Source: Lachnospiraceae bacterium (GTDB lineage: Bacteria > Bacillota > Clostridia > Lachnospirales > Lachnospiraceae). From it: a DNA stretch of 64,000 nucleotides. Both the position numbers and the translations under genes were made by a program. Below the pieces are notes generated by a model. The model saw nothing but the letters and a program-made list of their open reading frames with translations, was not told where the DNA came from and made no database searches. Position 1 is the first letter of the stretch. Every line of letters starts with the position of its first letter. The stretch spans positions 1 to 64,000 of the forward strand of contig SVEG01000005.1 of the NCBI GenBank assembly GCA_015057505.1, read 5' to 3'. Shown piece after piece: positions 9,257-17,795 of this stretch.

Positions 9257-11506
9257 TTAAATCCTTAATTTGCTACCCTTGCCGTCGCGCTTGGTAATCT
9301 TGATTCTTGCAACAGCTATTTCCTTATTCTTGTAAGTAAATACGCTGTTGTTTCTTTTTTCAATAAGGTAACATGCATCCAGAATATCCTTGCCTTCAAG
9401 CTTGATTCCGCGCACGCCGATAGCGGTCTTCTTCTTCTCGGGAACCTCTTCCGCTGCGAATCTAAGGAAAAATCCTTCCTTACTGATTGCAACAATCTCG
9501 CTTTCTCTCTCTTCGCTTACAGGCTCAACCATTATAACCTTAGCACCGTCGTTAAGCTTAGTAGCGGCTATCGTCTTACGGTTTGCCTCAAATTCAACAG
9601 CATCAACCTGTTTCATCATACCGTCATCGGAAGCAAACATGAACTTCTTGCCTTTGATATTGCCGAAAGCAAACAACGAAATAAGTGACTCTTCTTTACT
9701 AGAATAATTACAAAGGTTATCTATCGGCTGTCCCTTATCCTTGGGCTTACCGGCCGGAATATCCATAACCTTAACCTGATGCATATTGCCAATATCCGTA
9801 AAAATCCATATCTTATCCGTATTCATGCACTTAAATACAAACTTATTCTCTGCATCAACAGCATCCTTATTACGCTCATATGCCGCCACGTCAAGTGTCT
9901 TGGAATATCCGAAGCGGTCCATTGCAAAAACTACTTCCTGCTCTACAATAGGTGCTTCCTCATAAACAGCCTCTACACCATCCTCGATAACAGTTCTTCT
10001 GGGAAGTGAAAACTCCTTCTGTATATTCCTAATATCCTTCTTGATTACACGAAGCATTGAAGAATGATTGTCAAGAATATCTGAATACTCTGCAATATTC
10101 TTAATAATCTCGGCATATTCCTTCTCAAGAGCCTCAATCTCAAGACCAACCAACTTCTGAAGTCTTAACTCCAATATTGCAGTCGCCTGTCTCTCAGTAA
10201 ACATAAGTTTCTTGGCTTCGCTCTGTGATGCTTTGCTTTTAAACTTGATACCTTCTGTATTACCTGTTGTAAGACAAGCCTTAACCTCTTTAACGGAACG
10301 GCTGCCTCTGATAATCTCGATAATCAAATCAAGAACATCATACGCCTTAATAAGACCTTCTCTTACTTCCTTCTTCTCAAGCTCCTTCTCAAGCAAATAG
10401 CTGTACTTACGTGAAGCAAGCTCGATTTGAAAATCGAGATGATAAGAAATAATATCCTTAAGCGACAATCTCTCCGGCTTACCGTCAGCGATTGCAATCA
10501 TATTAACGCCAAAGGTATCTTCAAGCTTTGTCTTTTTATAAAGCAAATTAATAATCTTGTCGGCATCTGCATTCTTCTTAAGCTCAAGCACGATTCTCAT
10601 ACCGTCCTTAGAGCTTTCATTAGAAATATCTACAATATCCGTAGTTTTCTTAGATTCTACAAGTGCCGCTATATCAGACAAAAGCTTTGGAAGATTGTTG
10701 CCGATAATTGTATACGGAATCTCCGAAATTATAATTTTATCCTTGTCTGTCTTACGCTTGCCCCGCTCTACTTCAACCTTACCTCGAAGCTTTATTTTGC
10801 CGCTTCCTGTCTCATAAATCTCCTTAAGGTCACTCTTATTGATAACAATACCACCTGTAGGGAAATCAGGCCCCTGCACGTACTTCATAAGCTCATCCGT
10901 GGTAATATCATTATCATCAATATAAGCACAAACAGCATCAAGGACCTCTGAAAGATTGTGAGGCGGTATGGAGGTAACCATACCTACGGCAATACCATCC
11001 GCACCGTTAATAAGAATATTAGGAACTCTTACCGGTAAAACCTCCGGCTCCTTCTCAGTCTCATCGAAATTCGGTACATAATTAATTACATTCTTATCAA
11101 GATCTTTTAAATAAACATCCTGCGTAAACTTCTTAAGACGTGCCTCAGTGTAACGCATAGCCGCAGCACCGTCCCCCTCAATCGAACCGAAGTTACCGTG
11201 ACCGTCAACAAGTGCCATACCCTTCTTAAAATCCTGCTCCATTACAACAAGAGCCTCGTAAATCGAGCTGTCGCCGTGCGGATGATATTTACCCATCGTA
11301 TCACCGACAATTCTTGCCGACTTACGATGTGGTTTGTCATGATTAAGTCCAAGCTCATGCATCGCATACAAAACTCGACGCTGTACAGGCTTAAGACCGT
11401 CTCTTATATCAGGTAATGCTCTTGCGGTTATAACACTCATTGCATAATTAACAAAGCTAGTTTGCATAACCTCAGCATATTCCGTTGTTATTATCTGTTC
11501 TCCCAT
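9257..11506 (-). CDS. parC: DNA topoisomerase IV subunit A (ParC-type)
   Basis: This is the breakage-reunion subunit of a type IIA topoisomerase, 749 residues. The active-site tyrosine is about Y119 in [10 protein letters not shown]. The quinolone-resistance region reads [18 protein letters not shown] with an unaltered Ser at about 80. The C-terminal beta-pinwheel lacks the GyrA box QRRGGKG ([12 protein letters not shown] is in that neighbourhood), which argues for ParC rather than GyrA. The start is 16 bases behind the ParE-type gene. Topoisomerase IV decatenates daughter chromosomes. Finding it inside a transposon-like block is unusual; whether it is the only copy in the genome cannot be told here. 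Confidence 0.9.
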   Translation of the reverse strand: MGEQIITTEYAEVMQTSFVNYAMSVITARALPDIRDGLKPVQRRVLYAMHELGLNHDKPHRKSARIVGDTMGKYHPHGDSSIYEALVVMEQDFKKGMALVDGHGNFGSIEGDGAAAMRYTEARLKKFTQDVYLKDLDKNVINYVPNFDETEKEPEVLPVRVPNILINGADGIAVGMVTSIPPHNLSEVLDAVCAYIDDNDITTDELMKYVQGPDFPTGGIVINKSDLKEIYETGSGKIKLRGKVEVERGKRKTDKDKIIISEIPYTIIGNNLPKLLSDIAALVESKKTTDIVDISNESSKDGMRIVLELKKNADADKIINLLYKKTKLEDTFGVNMIAIADGKPERLSLKDIISYHLDFQIELASRKYSYLLEKELEKKEVREGLIKAYDVLDLIIEIIRGSRSVKEVKACLTTGNTEGIKFKSKASQSEAKKLMFTERQATAILELRLQKLVGLEIEALEKEYAEIIKNIAEYSDILDNHSSMLRVIKKDIRNIQKEFSLPRRTVIEDGVEAVYEEAPIVEQEVVFAMDRFGYSKTLDVAAYERNKDAVDAENKFVFKCMNTDKIWIFTDIGNMHQVKVMDIPAGKPKDKGQPIDNLCNYSSKEESLISLFAFGNIKGKKFMFASDDGMMKQVDAVEFEANRKTIAATKLNDGAKVIMVEPVSEERESEIVAISKEGFFLRFAAEEVPEKKKTAIGVRGIKLEGKDILDACYLIEKRNNSVFTYKNKEIAVARIKITKRDGKGSKLRI

Positions 11507-11522
11507 TGTGTATTACACCTTT

Positions 11523-13439
11523 CTATGCGTCAATTTCCGCTTCATTAGCGTGATCGTATATAAACTGTCTTCTTGTCGGAACATCCGTACCCATAAGAAT
11601 ACTTGTCATGTCAGAAGCCATCTTGCCGTCCTCTATCTCGACACGTTTAAGAATTCTTGTCTCCGGATTAAGCGTTGTCTCCCAAAGTTGCTCCGCATCC
11701 ATCTCACCAAGGCCCTTGTATCTCTGCAAAATAAAATTAGAATGTGTCTTTCTGTATTTTTCAAGAGCTTTATCATCATACAGATACTGTTCCTCGCCTC
11801 TTGCAGGCTTAGCCTTGTACAACGGAGGCATCGCAATATAAACATGCCCCTCGTAAATAAGCTCCGGCATGAAGCGATAGAACAACGTCAGAAGAAGCGT
11901 TGAAATATGTGCACCATCGACATCGGCATCCGCCATAATAATAATCTTGTCATATCGAAGCTTTGTTATATCAAAATCATTGCCGTAACCTTCGGAAAAA
12001 CCGCAGCCAAACGCATTAATCATAGACTGAATCTCGGCATTGGCAAGCACCTTGTCCATCGTTGCCTTCTCAACATTAAGAATCTTACCGCGAATCGGGA
12101 GAATTGCCTGATAAAGACGATTTCTCGCAGTCTTGGCTGAACCGCCGGCACTGTCTCCCTCTACGATAAATATCTCGCACTTACTTGCATCCCTGCTCTC
12201 ACAGTTAGCAAGCTTACCGTTAGAATCGAACGAGAACTTAGGCTTTGAAAGCATGTTAGTCTTAGCCTTTTCCTCAGCCTTTCTAATCTTGGCAGAACGC
12301 TCCGCACAGCTGATTACATTCTTAAGTATTTCAAGATTCTTATCAAAGAAAAGCTGTGTCTCCTCATTCGTAACCTGTGCCGTGGCTTTGGTAGCATCGG
12401 GATTATCAAGCTTGGTCTTCGTCTGACCTTCAAATCTCGGGTCAGGATGCTTTATCGAAACAACCGCAGTCATACCGTTTCTTACATCCGCACCTGTGAA
12501 GTTAACATCCTTTTCTTTAAGAATTCCAAGCTCTCTCGCGTAATTATTGATAATCGTGGTAAACATCGTCTTAAAACCCGTGATGTGTGTACCACCTTCC
12601 TGCGTATAAATATTGTTACAGAAGCCTAAGATGTTCTCCTGGAATTCATTGATAAACTGGAAAGCAACCTCAACCATTATCTTATCAGAGTTTCCTTTAA
12701 AAGAAATAACCTCATGTACCGTCTCTTTATCCTTATTGAGAGCCTTAACAAAGCCCGCAATACCCTCTTCTTCATGAAAAACAAGTTCTTCCTCTTCGCC
12801 CGCTCTCTTGTTACTGAAATAGATAGTAAGCTCAGGATTAAGATATGCAGTCTCATGAAGTCTGCTCTTTACGGCATCTGCCTTAAATCTTATCTTATCG
12901 AAAATCTCCTCGTCCGGCAAAAAGTTAACCTCGGTACCTGTCGCCTTAGTTTTACCGATAGTCGGAAGCAGACCGCCAACCAAATCAACTGTCGGAATAC
13001 CTCGCTCATAACGGTCATGATGAATAAGTCCATCCTTAGATATCTTAACATCCATATATTCTGAAAGAGCATTTACAACCGATGAACCTACACCATGAAG
13101 ACCGCCTGATGTCTTATATGCTCCATCATCAAACTTACCACCGGCATGAAGCGTCGTATATACAATTCTCGCCGCCGGAAGTCCCTTGGGATGCATATCT
13201 ACCGGAACACCACGTCCGTTATCCCTGATAGTTGCCGAGCCGTCCTTCTCAAGTGTAACCCATATAGAATCACAATAACCGTTAAGATGCTCGTCCACGG
13301 CATTATCTACAATTTCATATATCAAATGATTAAGGCCTTTCGTCGAAACACTTCCGATGTACATACCCGGACGCATTCGTACCGCTTCCAAGCCCTCCAA
13401 AACCTTAATGTCCTGCGCATTATAATTATGCTTAGCCAC
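11523..13439 (-). CDS. parE: DNA topoisomerase IV subunit B (ParE-type)
   Basis: The ATPase subunit has 638 residues. The GHKL ATPase motifs are EIVDNAVDEHLNG, DNGRGVPVDMHPKG and KTSGGLHGVGSSVVNALS. The TOPRIM domain has IFIVEGDSAGGSAK, ILPIRGKILNVEKA and IMADADVDGAHI. The start codon is GTG at 13439 with GGGAG upstream. ParE versus GyrB is assigned from its ParC-like partner. About 90 bases separate it from the right cassette end, and an extended -10-like TGGTATTAT occurs there, so its promoter is carried by the cassette. Confidence 0.9.
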   Translation of the reverse strand: MAKHNYNAQDIKVLEGLEAVRMRPGMYIGSVSTKGLNHLIYEIVDNAVDEHLNGYCDSIWVTLEKDGSATIRDNGRGVPVDMHPKGLPAARIVYTTLHAGGKFDDGAYKTSGGLHGVGSSVVNALSEYMDVKISKDGLIHHDRYERGIPTVDLVGGLLPTIGKTKATGTEVNFLPDEEIFDKIRFKADAVKSRLHETAYLNPELTIYFSNKRAGEEEELVFHEEEGIAGFVKALNKDKETVHEVISFKGNSDKIMVEVAFQFINEFQENILGFCNNIYTQEGGTHITGFKTMFTTIINNYARELGILKEKDVNFTGADVRNGMTAVVSIKHPDPRFEGQTKTKLDNPDATKATAQVTNEETQLFFDKNLEILKNVISCAERSAKIRKAEEKAKTNMLSKPKFSFDSNGKLANCESRDASKCEIFIVEGDSAGGSAKTARNRLYQAILPIRGKILNVEKATMDKVLANAEIQSMINAFGCGFSEGYGNDFDITKLRYDKIIIMADADVDGAHISTLLLTLFYRFMPELIYEGHVYIAMPPLYKAKPARGEEQYLYDDKALEKYRKTHSNFILQRYKGLGEMDAEQLWETTLNPETRILKRVEIEDGKMASDMTSILMGTDVPTRRQFIYDHANEAEIDA

Positions 13440-13524
13440 TTAACTTTCTCCCTTCAAGTAAAATCTTACTATATTTGGTATATATAATACCATTCTATCA
13501 CAACTTCTAGAAAATTCCTACCCT

Positions 13525-13545
13525 TTTTTACTATTTTGGCTACGT
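13525..13545. repeat. Right terminal inverted repeat of the cassette
   Basis: The segment tttttactattttggctacg and its final t form the inverted partner of 6199-6219. It is followed directly by the second TACATGTG (13546-13553). Confidence 0.75.
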
Positions 13546-13740
13546 TACATGTGTACCGTGGCCACAGTCATCATAAGCACTACGTTGATTATGCAGGAAA
13601 TCATGAAAAGCTACTATTCTGGTATCAAAGTCAGGGTGTGGGTATATGCCTGTATCAAGTACTGCCACTCCCACGCCCTCTCCAAATATACCAACCGTTT
13701 CAGCATAATCAGCATTTATTAATTGTCTTACCCTATTCAT
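13546..13740 (-). pseudogene. N-terminal part of the interrupted subtilisin-like protease
   Basis: The fragment begins MNRVRQLINADYAETVG with GAGAGG upstream. It carries the catalytic aspartate in VGVAVLDTGIYPHPDF and the catalytic histidine in DDCGHGTHV. It then runs into the cassette end, where a stop follows almost at once (reading THVT then stop at 13540). The remainder, including the catalytic serine, is at 5447-6198. The ribosome binding site is intact, so a peptide of about 66 residues may still be made; no function is suggested for it. Confidence 0.9.
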
Positions 13741-13802
13741 AAAACACCTCTCAAAAAACTTAGGTATAATATTTTATGCCGATTATGCAATCCTGTTAAG
13801 TA

Positions 13803-14642
13803 TTATATCTCTCCTACAAAAACCTTTTTTACATCTCCGGTCATAAGGACCTCGCCGGTCTCCTCATCCCACTTTATCGTAAGAATTCCACCGTCAAGTT
13901 CTACAGTAACCTCCCTATCAAGAAGTCCGTTCAAAACGCCCGCAACCACAACCGCGCATGCGCCTGTACCGCACGCAAGAGTTACTCCGCTTCCGCGTTC
14001 CCACACCCTCATCCTGCAGTATTTCCTTGTTACAACACGTACAAACTCCGCATTTACCCTTTCAGGAAAAATCTCTATACTATTTTCAATGAGACTGCCA
14101 TATTTTTCCGGACTGTCGGATTCAAAATCATTTACAAAAATTACGCAATGTGGATTTCCCATATTCACACATGTTATTTTGAATTCAGCATCCCTAAATT
14201 TTACAATCTCACCTATAACTGCTTCTTTTCCACTTATAATTATCGGTACTTCTATGGATTTAAGTCTTGGTCTTCCCATATTAACAGTTATTGTTTCTAC
14301 ATTATAGCCGTTTCGTTTTAAATATATACTCTTAACCGTGCTATCATCAGCCTCTATGTATACATTATCCCTTTCCAGTTTTTTATAGTAAAAAACATAC
14401 CATGCTACACACCTTATTCCGTTTCCGCACATCTGTGCTCTCGAACCGTCAGCATTGTATATTTCCATCTTTGCATCTGCATGGCTCCCCGTCGGTTTTA
14501 TAAGAATAAGTCCGTCTCCCCCTACGCCAAAATGTCTATTACTTAAAGCTATGGCAAGTTTCTCCGGTTCTCTTACCTGCTCCTCAAAACAATTCACAAA
14601 TATGTAATCATTTCCGATTCCGTGCATTTTAATAAACTTCAT
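13803..14642 (-). CDS. dapF: Diaminopimelate epimerase
   Basis: DapF converts LL- to meso-diaminopimelate for lysine and peptidoglycan synthesis. The two catalytic cysteines are in GNGIRCVAWYVF and LACGTGACAVVV. The N-terminal motif KMHGIGNDYIFVN and MGNPHCVIFV are also family hallmarks. The ATG at 14642 follows AGGAG by seven bases; an upstream in-frame start adds eight residues with no site. The dipeptidase gene lies 29 bases upstream. In the ancestral arrangement the subtilase gene would have followed directly. Confidence 0.96.
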   Translation of the reverse strand: MKFIKMHGIGNDYIFVNCFEEQVREPEKLAIALSNRHFGVGGDGLILIKPTGSHADAKMEIYNADGSRAQMCGNGIRCVAWYVFYYKKLERDNVYIEADDSTVKSIYLKRNGYNVETITVNMGRPRLKSIEVPIIISGKEAVIGEIVKFRDAEFKITCVNMGNPHCVIFVNDFESDSPEKYGSLIENSIEIFPERVNAEFVRVVTRKYCRMRVWERGSGVTLACGTGACAVVVAGVLNGLLDREVTVELDGGILTIKWDEETGEVLMTGDVKKVFVGEI

Positions 14643-14671
14643 AAATCCACTCCTATTTTTGTACAACCGTA

Positions 14672-15658
14672 TCAGAAAAAGACCTCTTTATAGACGTTAA
14701 TTACATTTTTCCAAAATATATGCTCTATATCGCCTTCAGCAAATCCTGCCTTTTTGAGAGCTTCATATAGTATCTGCATTTTTGATGCGTCACTTATTGC
14801 GAGTTTACCATCAATCCCGTCAAAATCCGTTCCAAGTCCGACACAGCCTATACCGCCTTTGTTTATCATATGACGGATATGCGAAATGGTATACAAAAGA
14901 AGCTCTTCTGCCGAATTTTTTTTATCAGATAAAAAGGGCGGATAAAAATTAATTCCGATTATACCTCCGCATTCCCCAACAGCTTTTATCATTTCATCAG
15001 TTAAGTTTCTTGCATGACCGGCAATACTCCTTGCATTTGAATGACTTGCCACAAATGGTTTTCCCGTACTCTTGGCAATATCATAAACATCATAAAATCC
15101 TTTATCAGAAAGATGTGAAACATCTGCAAGCATTCCGATATTCTGCATATAAAAAACTATATCCTTTCCCTTTTTTGTCAGGCCCTTTGTCATATCCACA
15201 GCAAGCTTTTTACCTGTATTTTTACAGCGTGGTGTTGCCGGATATCCTAAAGAATTCTCATAATTCCAGGTTATAGTCATCATTCTTATACCCAGCTTAT
15301 AAAACTCTTCAAGTTTTAAAACATCGCCCTCACAGCATTCACCCTCTTCAACCGTTAGAAGCGCTGATATTCTTCCTCTTCTGATATTTTCTTCTATATT
15401 CGCAATACAACTAACCGCACTTATATACATGTCATATTTTCTCTCAAGCTTTTTCCAATATGCAATCATTTCTTTACACCGTGAATAACAATCCGGATAC
15501 TCTCTCATATTTACAAACATCGCAAAATTCTGAAGCAAATAATCACTCTTTGTAAGTTTATCAATATCTACATGTAATTTATTTTTTCTTAGAGTTCCTT
15601 GTAATTTCCCTTTCATTAATTCACCTATGGTATCGCAATGCATATCTGCTACTTTCAT
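14672..15658 (-). CDS. Membrane dipeptidase-like metallopeptidase (family M19)
   Basis: This 328-residue protein has the M19 renal-dipeptidase-like TIM barrel. The metal ligands are visible in ADMHCDT, LTVEEGECC (bridging Glu), DVSHLSDKGF, ASHSNARSIAGHARN and GLGTDFDG. M19 enzymes hydrolyse dipeptides, including ones with D-residues. No signal peptide is present, so it is likely cytoplasmic. It lies just upstream of dapF on the same strand, and a link to peptide or cell-wall recycling is plausible but not shown. Confidence 0.9.
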   Translation of the reverse strand: MKVADMHCDTIGELMKGKLQGTLRKNKLHVDIDKLTKSDYLLQNFAMFVNMREYPDCYSRCKEMIAYWKKLERKYDMYISAVSCIANIEENIRRGRISALLTVEEGECCEGDVLKLEEFYKLGIRMMTITWNYENSLGYPATPRCKNTGKKLAVDMTKGLTKKGKDIVFYMQNIGMLADVSHLSDKGFYDVYDIAKSTGKPFVASHSNARSIAGHARNLTDEMIKAVGECGGIIGINFYPPFLSDKKNSAEELLLYTISHIRHMINKGGIGCVGLGTDFDGIDGKLAISDASKMQILYEALKKAGFAEGDIEHIFWKNVINVYKEVFF

Positions 15659-15768
15659 AAAATCCCCTCTAAATTTATTTTTAAAATATTTCTTTTGCCC
15701 GGTAACAAAACAAGCACAGGTACATATTTATAAACTGTAAACATCATTTTTATATGGAGGCTCTTAAC

Positions 15769-15996
15769 ATGAGTGATTTAACAGCTACAAACTGCGGAAC
15801 AAGTTGCGCTTGCGAAGGAAACAACAATAACAACATCTGGCTTATCCTTATCCTCTTATTCTGCTGTGGTGGTTGCGGCGGATGCGGCAATGGCGGATTC
15901 CTTTCTTCAAACAACGGAGGTTGCGGATGCGATATTATCATTATCCTTCTTCTTCTCTCCTGCTGTGGTGGCGGCAACGGTATCGGCTGCTTCTAA
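15769..15996 (+). CDS. Cys/Gly-rich small protein with two hydrophobic stretches
   Basis: The predicted protein has 75 residues, extreme in cysteine and glycine (CCGGCGGCGNGG and SCCGGGNGIGC). Each Cys/Gly patch directly follows a short, very hydrophobic run (IWLILILLF and DIIIILLLLS). The ATG at 15769 is chosen because GGAGG lies eight bases upstream; an earlier ATG at 15754 overlaps that site. Clostridial genomes encode similar proteins annotated as chorion-class high-cysteine proteins, with no established function. Membrane association or disulfide cross-linking, perhaps in a spore or envelope layer, is a guess from composition. A hairpin follows the stop. Confidence 0.75.
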   Translation: MSDLTATNCGTSCACEGNNNNNIWLILILLFCCGGCGGCGNGGFLSSNNGGCGCDIIIILLLLSCCGGGNGIGCF

Positions 15997-16016
15997 ATTA
16001 ATTGAAGTAAATGAAA

Positions 16017-16042
16017 AAACGGCAGCGGCTTCCGCTGCCGTA
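16017..16042 (+). terminator. Hairpin terminator after the Cys/Gly-rich gene
   Basis: ACGGCAGCGG pairs with CCGCTGCCGT across a very short loop. The T-tract is weak on the plus side, while AAAA precedes the stem, so it may also serve the small minus-strand gene ending at 16045. Confidence 0.65.
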
Positions 16043-16044
16043 AT

Positions 16045-16188
16045 TCATACGTAATATAAGCATAACAGCAAGGTAAAATAATTCAAAACAGGCTCTTCTT
16101 TAGTAAATTTTGCAACTTGTTTAGCCTGCATACATTCTTCATCGGTCTCATACAAAGCATTTTCTTCCGGATGCCATGCTACTGACAT
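16045..16188 (-). CDS. Small unknown protein, 47 residues
   Basis: This short reading frame is supported mainly by a strong ribosome binding site (TGGAGG, seven bases ahead of ATG at 16188). The protein starts MSVAWHPEENALYETDEEC and ends in a hydrophobic stretch FTLLLCLYYV. I do not recognise it. It converges on the Cys/Gly-rich gene and shares the intergenic hairpin. Confidence 0.5.
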   Translation of the reverse strand: MSVAWHPEENALYETDEECMQAKQVAKFTKEEPVLNYFTLLLCLYYV

Positions 16189-16281
16189 ATATATCCTCCA
16201 TTTGTTTCTCATTCATTTAAGTATATGTAATACTATCAAATTTACTTACATATATTAATTAAAAATCCTTGGAGAATATTT

Positions 16282-16773
16282 GTGGAACAGACTTCTAAAG
16301 AACTTACCGAATTTGATTCTCTTATATACGATTCACGCACTCAAATGATAAAATCCGCAATCCCCTTTGTGGGTCCTCGTGAGCAACGCATTTTATCAAT
16401 ATATGTTAAATTTATAGAACTGTCTAAAACAATAAATCTTGTAAAAAGTACCAAAAATGATGCTCTTGGTATTTGTAGCCTTGCCCGACAAAATAACTCG
16501 CACGAAAGTGGTGATTTTATACAAACTATACGCAAATTTTGCAATGACTCCGAACGTGAAACAATAGATATGATTACCAATCTTTTAAATACTTACAAAA
16601 TATTTAAACTTTACAAAGAAACTATTTTCACAACCGATGCTTCTTCCGATACGGAAACTTCATCTGACAATTCATCACACGCTGAGAACTCTATGTATAA
16701 TATATTAAAAAGCCAACTTTCTCCCGAACAGCAGGAAATGTTTGATATGTACTCAGCAATAATAAACACATAA
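16282..16773 (+). CDS. Unknown protein, 163 residues, paired with the next gene
   Basis: I do not recognise the family. The start is GTG at 16282 with GGAG upstream. The predicted protein is mostly helical, soluble and without signal peptide. It contains MIKSAIPFVGPREQRILSIY, a Ser/Thr/Asp-rich segment (TDASSDTETSSDNSSHAEN) and a C-terminal helix SPEQQEMFDMYSAI. It is followed 20 bases later by a second small gene with a good ribosome binding site, and the two look like one transcription unit ending in the hairpin at 17085. Confidence 0.72.
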   Translation: MEQTSKELTEFDSLIYDSRTQMIKSAIPFVGPREQRILSIYVKFIELSKTINLVKSTKNDALGICSLARQNNSHESGDFIQTIRKFCNDSERETIDMITNLLNTYKIFKLYKETIFTTDASSDTETSSDNSSHAENSMYNILKSQLSPEQQEMFDMYSAIINT

Positions 16774-16793
16774 ATCATGAAAAGGAGCAAAAA

Positions 16794-17081
16794 ATGAAAA
16801 TTGAAGATTTGGCTACCAATCCGCTACTGAAAGATATTAATCCTCAAAAACTACAAATTCTCGGGGAAGTTCTGTCTCAGGCAGGTAATAAAAGTACTAA
16901 TGAACTTCTCCCTTACTTTATGGCTGCATCCCAAAAAGCAAGTTCCATGGGTGTTGCCTTTTCCAATAGCGAAACAGATTTAATTATAGATATTTTGACA
17001 CAAAACATGAGCGATGCCGAAAAAGCTCGTGTGAATTCCATCCGTAAACTCGCAATGCTTGTTTCAAACAAAAAGAAATAA
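16794..17081 (+). CDS. Unknown small helical protein, 95 residues
   Basis: The gene has AAAGGAG ahead of its ATG. The protein is predicted soluble and helical, beginning MKIEDLATNPLLKDINPQK and ending in a lysine-rich tail. The segment SSMGVAFSNSETDLIIDILT reads like the small helical proteins that accompany phage or spore genes, but I cannot assign a family. It shares an operon with the 163-residue protein gene. Confidence 0.72.
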   Translation: MKIEDLATNPLLKDINPQKLQILGEVLSQAGNKSTNELLPYFMAASQKASSMGVAFSNSETDLIIDILTQNMSDAEKARVNSIRKLAMLVSNKKK

Positions 17082-17084
17082 ATA

Positions 17085-17116
17085 AAAGGAGTAAATCCAA
17101 AGATTTACTCCTTAAA
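17085..17116 (+). terminator. Intrinsic terminator of the two-gene unit
   Basis: AAGGAGTAAATC pairs perfectly with GATTTACTCCTT around a CAAA loop, directly after the 95-residue gene. The stem contains a GGAG that has no start codon behind it. The poly-T tract is poor. Confidence 0.65.
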
Positions 17117-17151
17117 AGTCATCCGACTCACAAACACGCACTCCGTGTTCT

Positions 17152-17234
17152 CTTGTCTGCTTCGCAGACTGTTTGCTCATTAAACGCATAGGAAAAACAA
17201 ATGTCGCTTCGCGTCGCTTGTTTTTCCTATGCAC
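17152..17234. repeat. Cluster of palindromic hairpins
   Basis: Two structures lie side by side in the space before the hemerythrin gene: GTCTGCTTCGCAGAC, and a longer one with 15-bp arms (GCATAGGAAAAACAA with TTGTTTTTCCTATGC) enclosing GCGACGCGAAGCGAC-type pairing. No gene is visible. It may be a bidirectional terminator or a dispersed palindromic element. Confidence 0.6.
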
Positions 17235-17242
17235 TATTCATA

Positions 17243-17671
17243 TTATTCTGTTATTCCTTTACGTTTAAGTTCTTTGCTCATTTTCTTGTCTTCAATAAGA
17301 ATATGTGCAAAAACCCAATCCTGTATCTTCTCCTTAACCGTGGATAAAACTTCGTACGGAGACTCACCGAGAACTTTGCAATCAATAAGTGCAACCATCT
17401 TCTCAAAATCCCAGTGCTGTTGAATATGTGGCAAATAACCTGAATACTGTGCTTTTGCCATAAGTTCCTCTTCAAGATAATTATTATATGATACATACTC
17501 TCTGAGTTCACACACAATCTCTAAAAGTAACTTCTGATCAACACCGATACATTTAGTTATCAATAATTGTTCAATACTTCTTGCAATTCTAAACAATTCC
17601 TTATGTTGTTCATCTATAGACTTTATACCGATTTCCATCTCAGGTTTCCAGTTAAAATTGAAATCAAACAT
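17243..17671 (-). CDS. Bacteriohemerythrin-like protein lacking one expected His ligand
   Basis: This 142-residue protein has the hemerythrin four-helix pattern. Candidate di-iron ligands are H23 (DEQHKELF), a Glu of LEEE (67-69), H82 and H86 (PHIQQH), H123 and D128 (FAHILIEDKK). Hemerythrins normally have another histidine four residues before the ligand Glu (HFxxEE). Here the segment reads YVSYNNYLEEE, with Asn instead. Family members bind oxygen or store iron; this one may be altered in metal binding. The ATG at 17671 has GGGGG upstream, and the longer frame start at 17704 is less likely. It stands alone. Confidence 0.8.
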   Translation of the reverse strand: MFDFNFNWKPEMEIGIKSIDEQHKELFRIARSIEQLLITKCIGVDQKLLLEIVCELREYVSYNNYLEEELMAKAQYSGYLPHIQQHWDFEKMVALIDCKVLGESPYEVLSTVKEKIQDWVFAHILIEDKKMSKELKRKGITE

Positions 17672-17795
17672 AGAAAGACCCCCATGCAGATTAAAATACA
17701 ACAATTCGCTCTGAATAGTGTAATAAAGATTATATCATAAGTACTAATTTTTTTAAAGAGCTTACAAAAAATTTTATTACTAAAATTTATATAAA

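Larger units (their letters stand above)
6199..13545. mobile_element. 7.35-kb inserted cassette with terminal inverted repeats, no transposase seen
   Basis: The block interrupts the subtilase gene within the codons of its catalytic-His motif. Its ends are imperfect inverted repeats: the left end contains acgtagccaaaaagtaaaa and the reverse complement of the right end reads acgtagccaaaatagtaaaa. An 8-bp direct repeat, TACATGTG, borders both ends. The contents are three ABC exporter genes on the plus strand and a parC/parE pair on the minus strand, which fill the block almost completely. I see no transposase, integrase or resolvase. Transposase-less cassettes with mobilisable ends (mobile insertion cassettes) are known in Firmicutes, and this is the nearest described category. 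That it moved by transposition is an inference from structure. Confidence 0.72.

Noticed and set aside
6199-13545. Cassette read as an invertible segment (phase-variation switch)
   Set aside because: Inversion would not restore the protease in either orientation, whereas simple removal does; no invertase is nearby. The palindromic core ACATGT keeps it formally possible.
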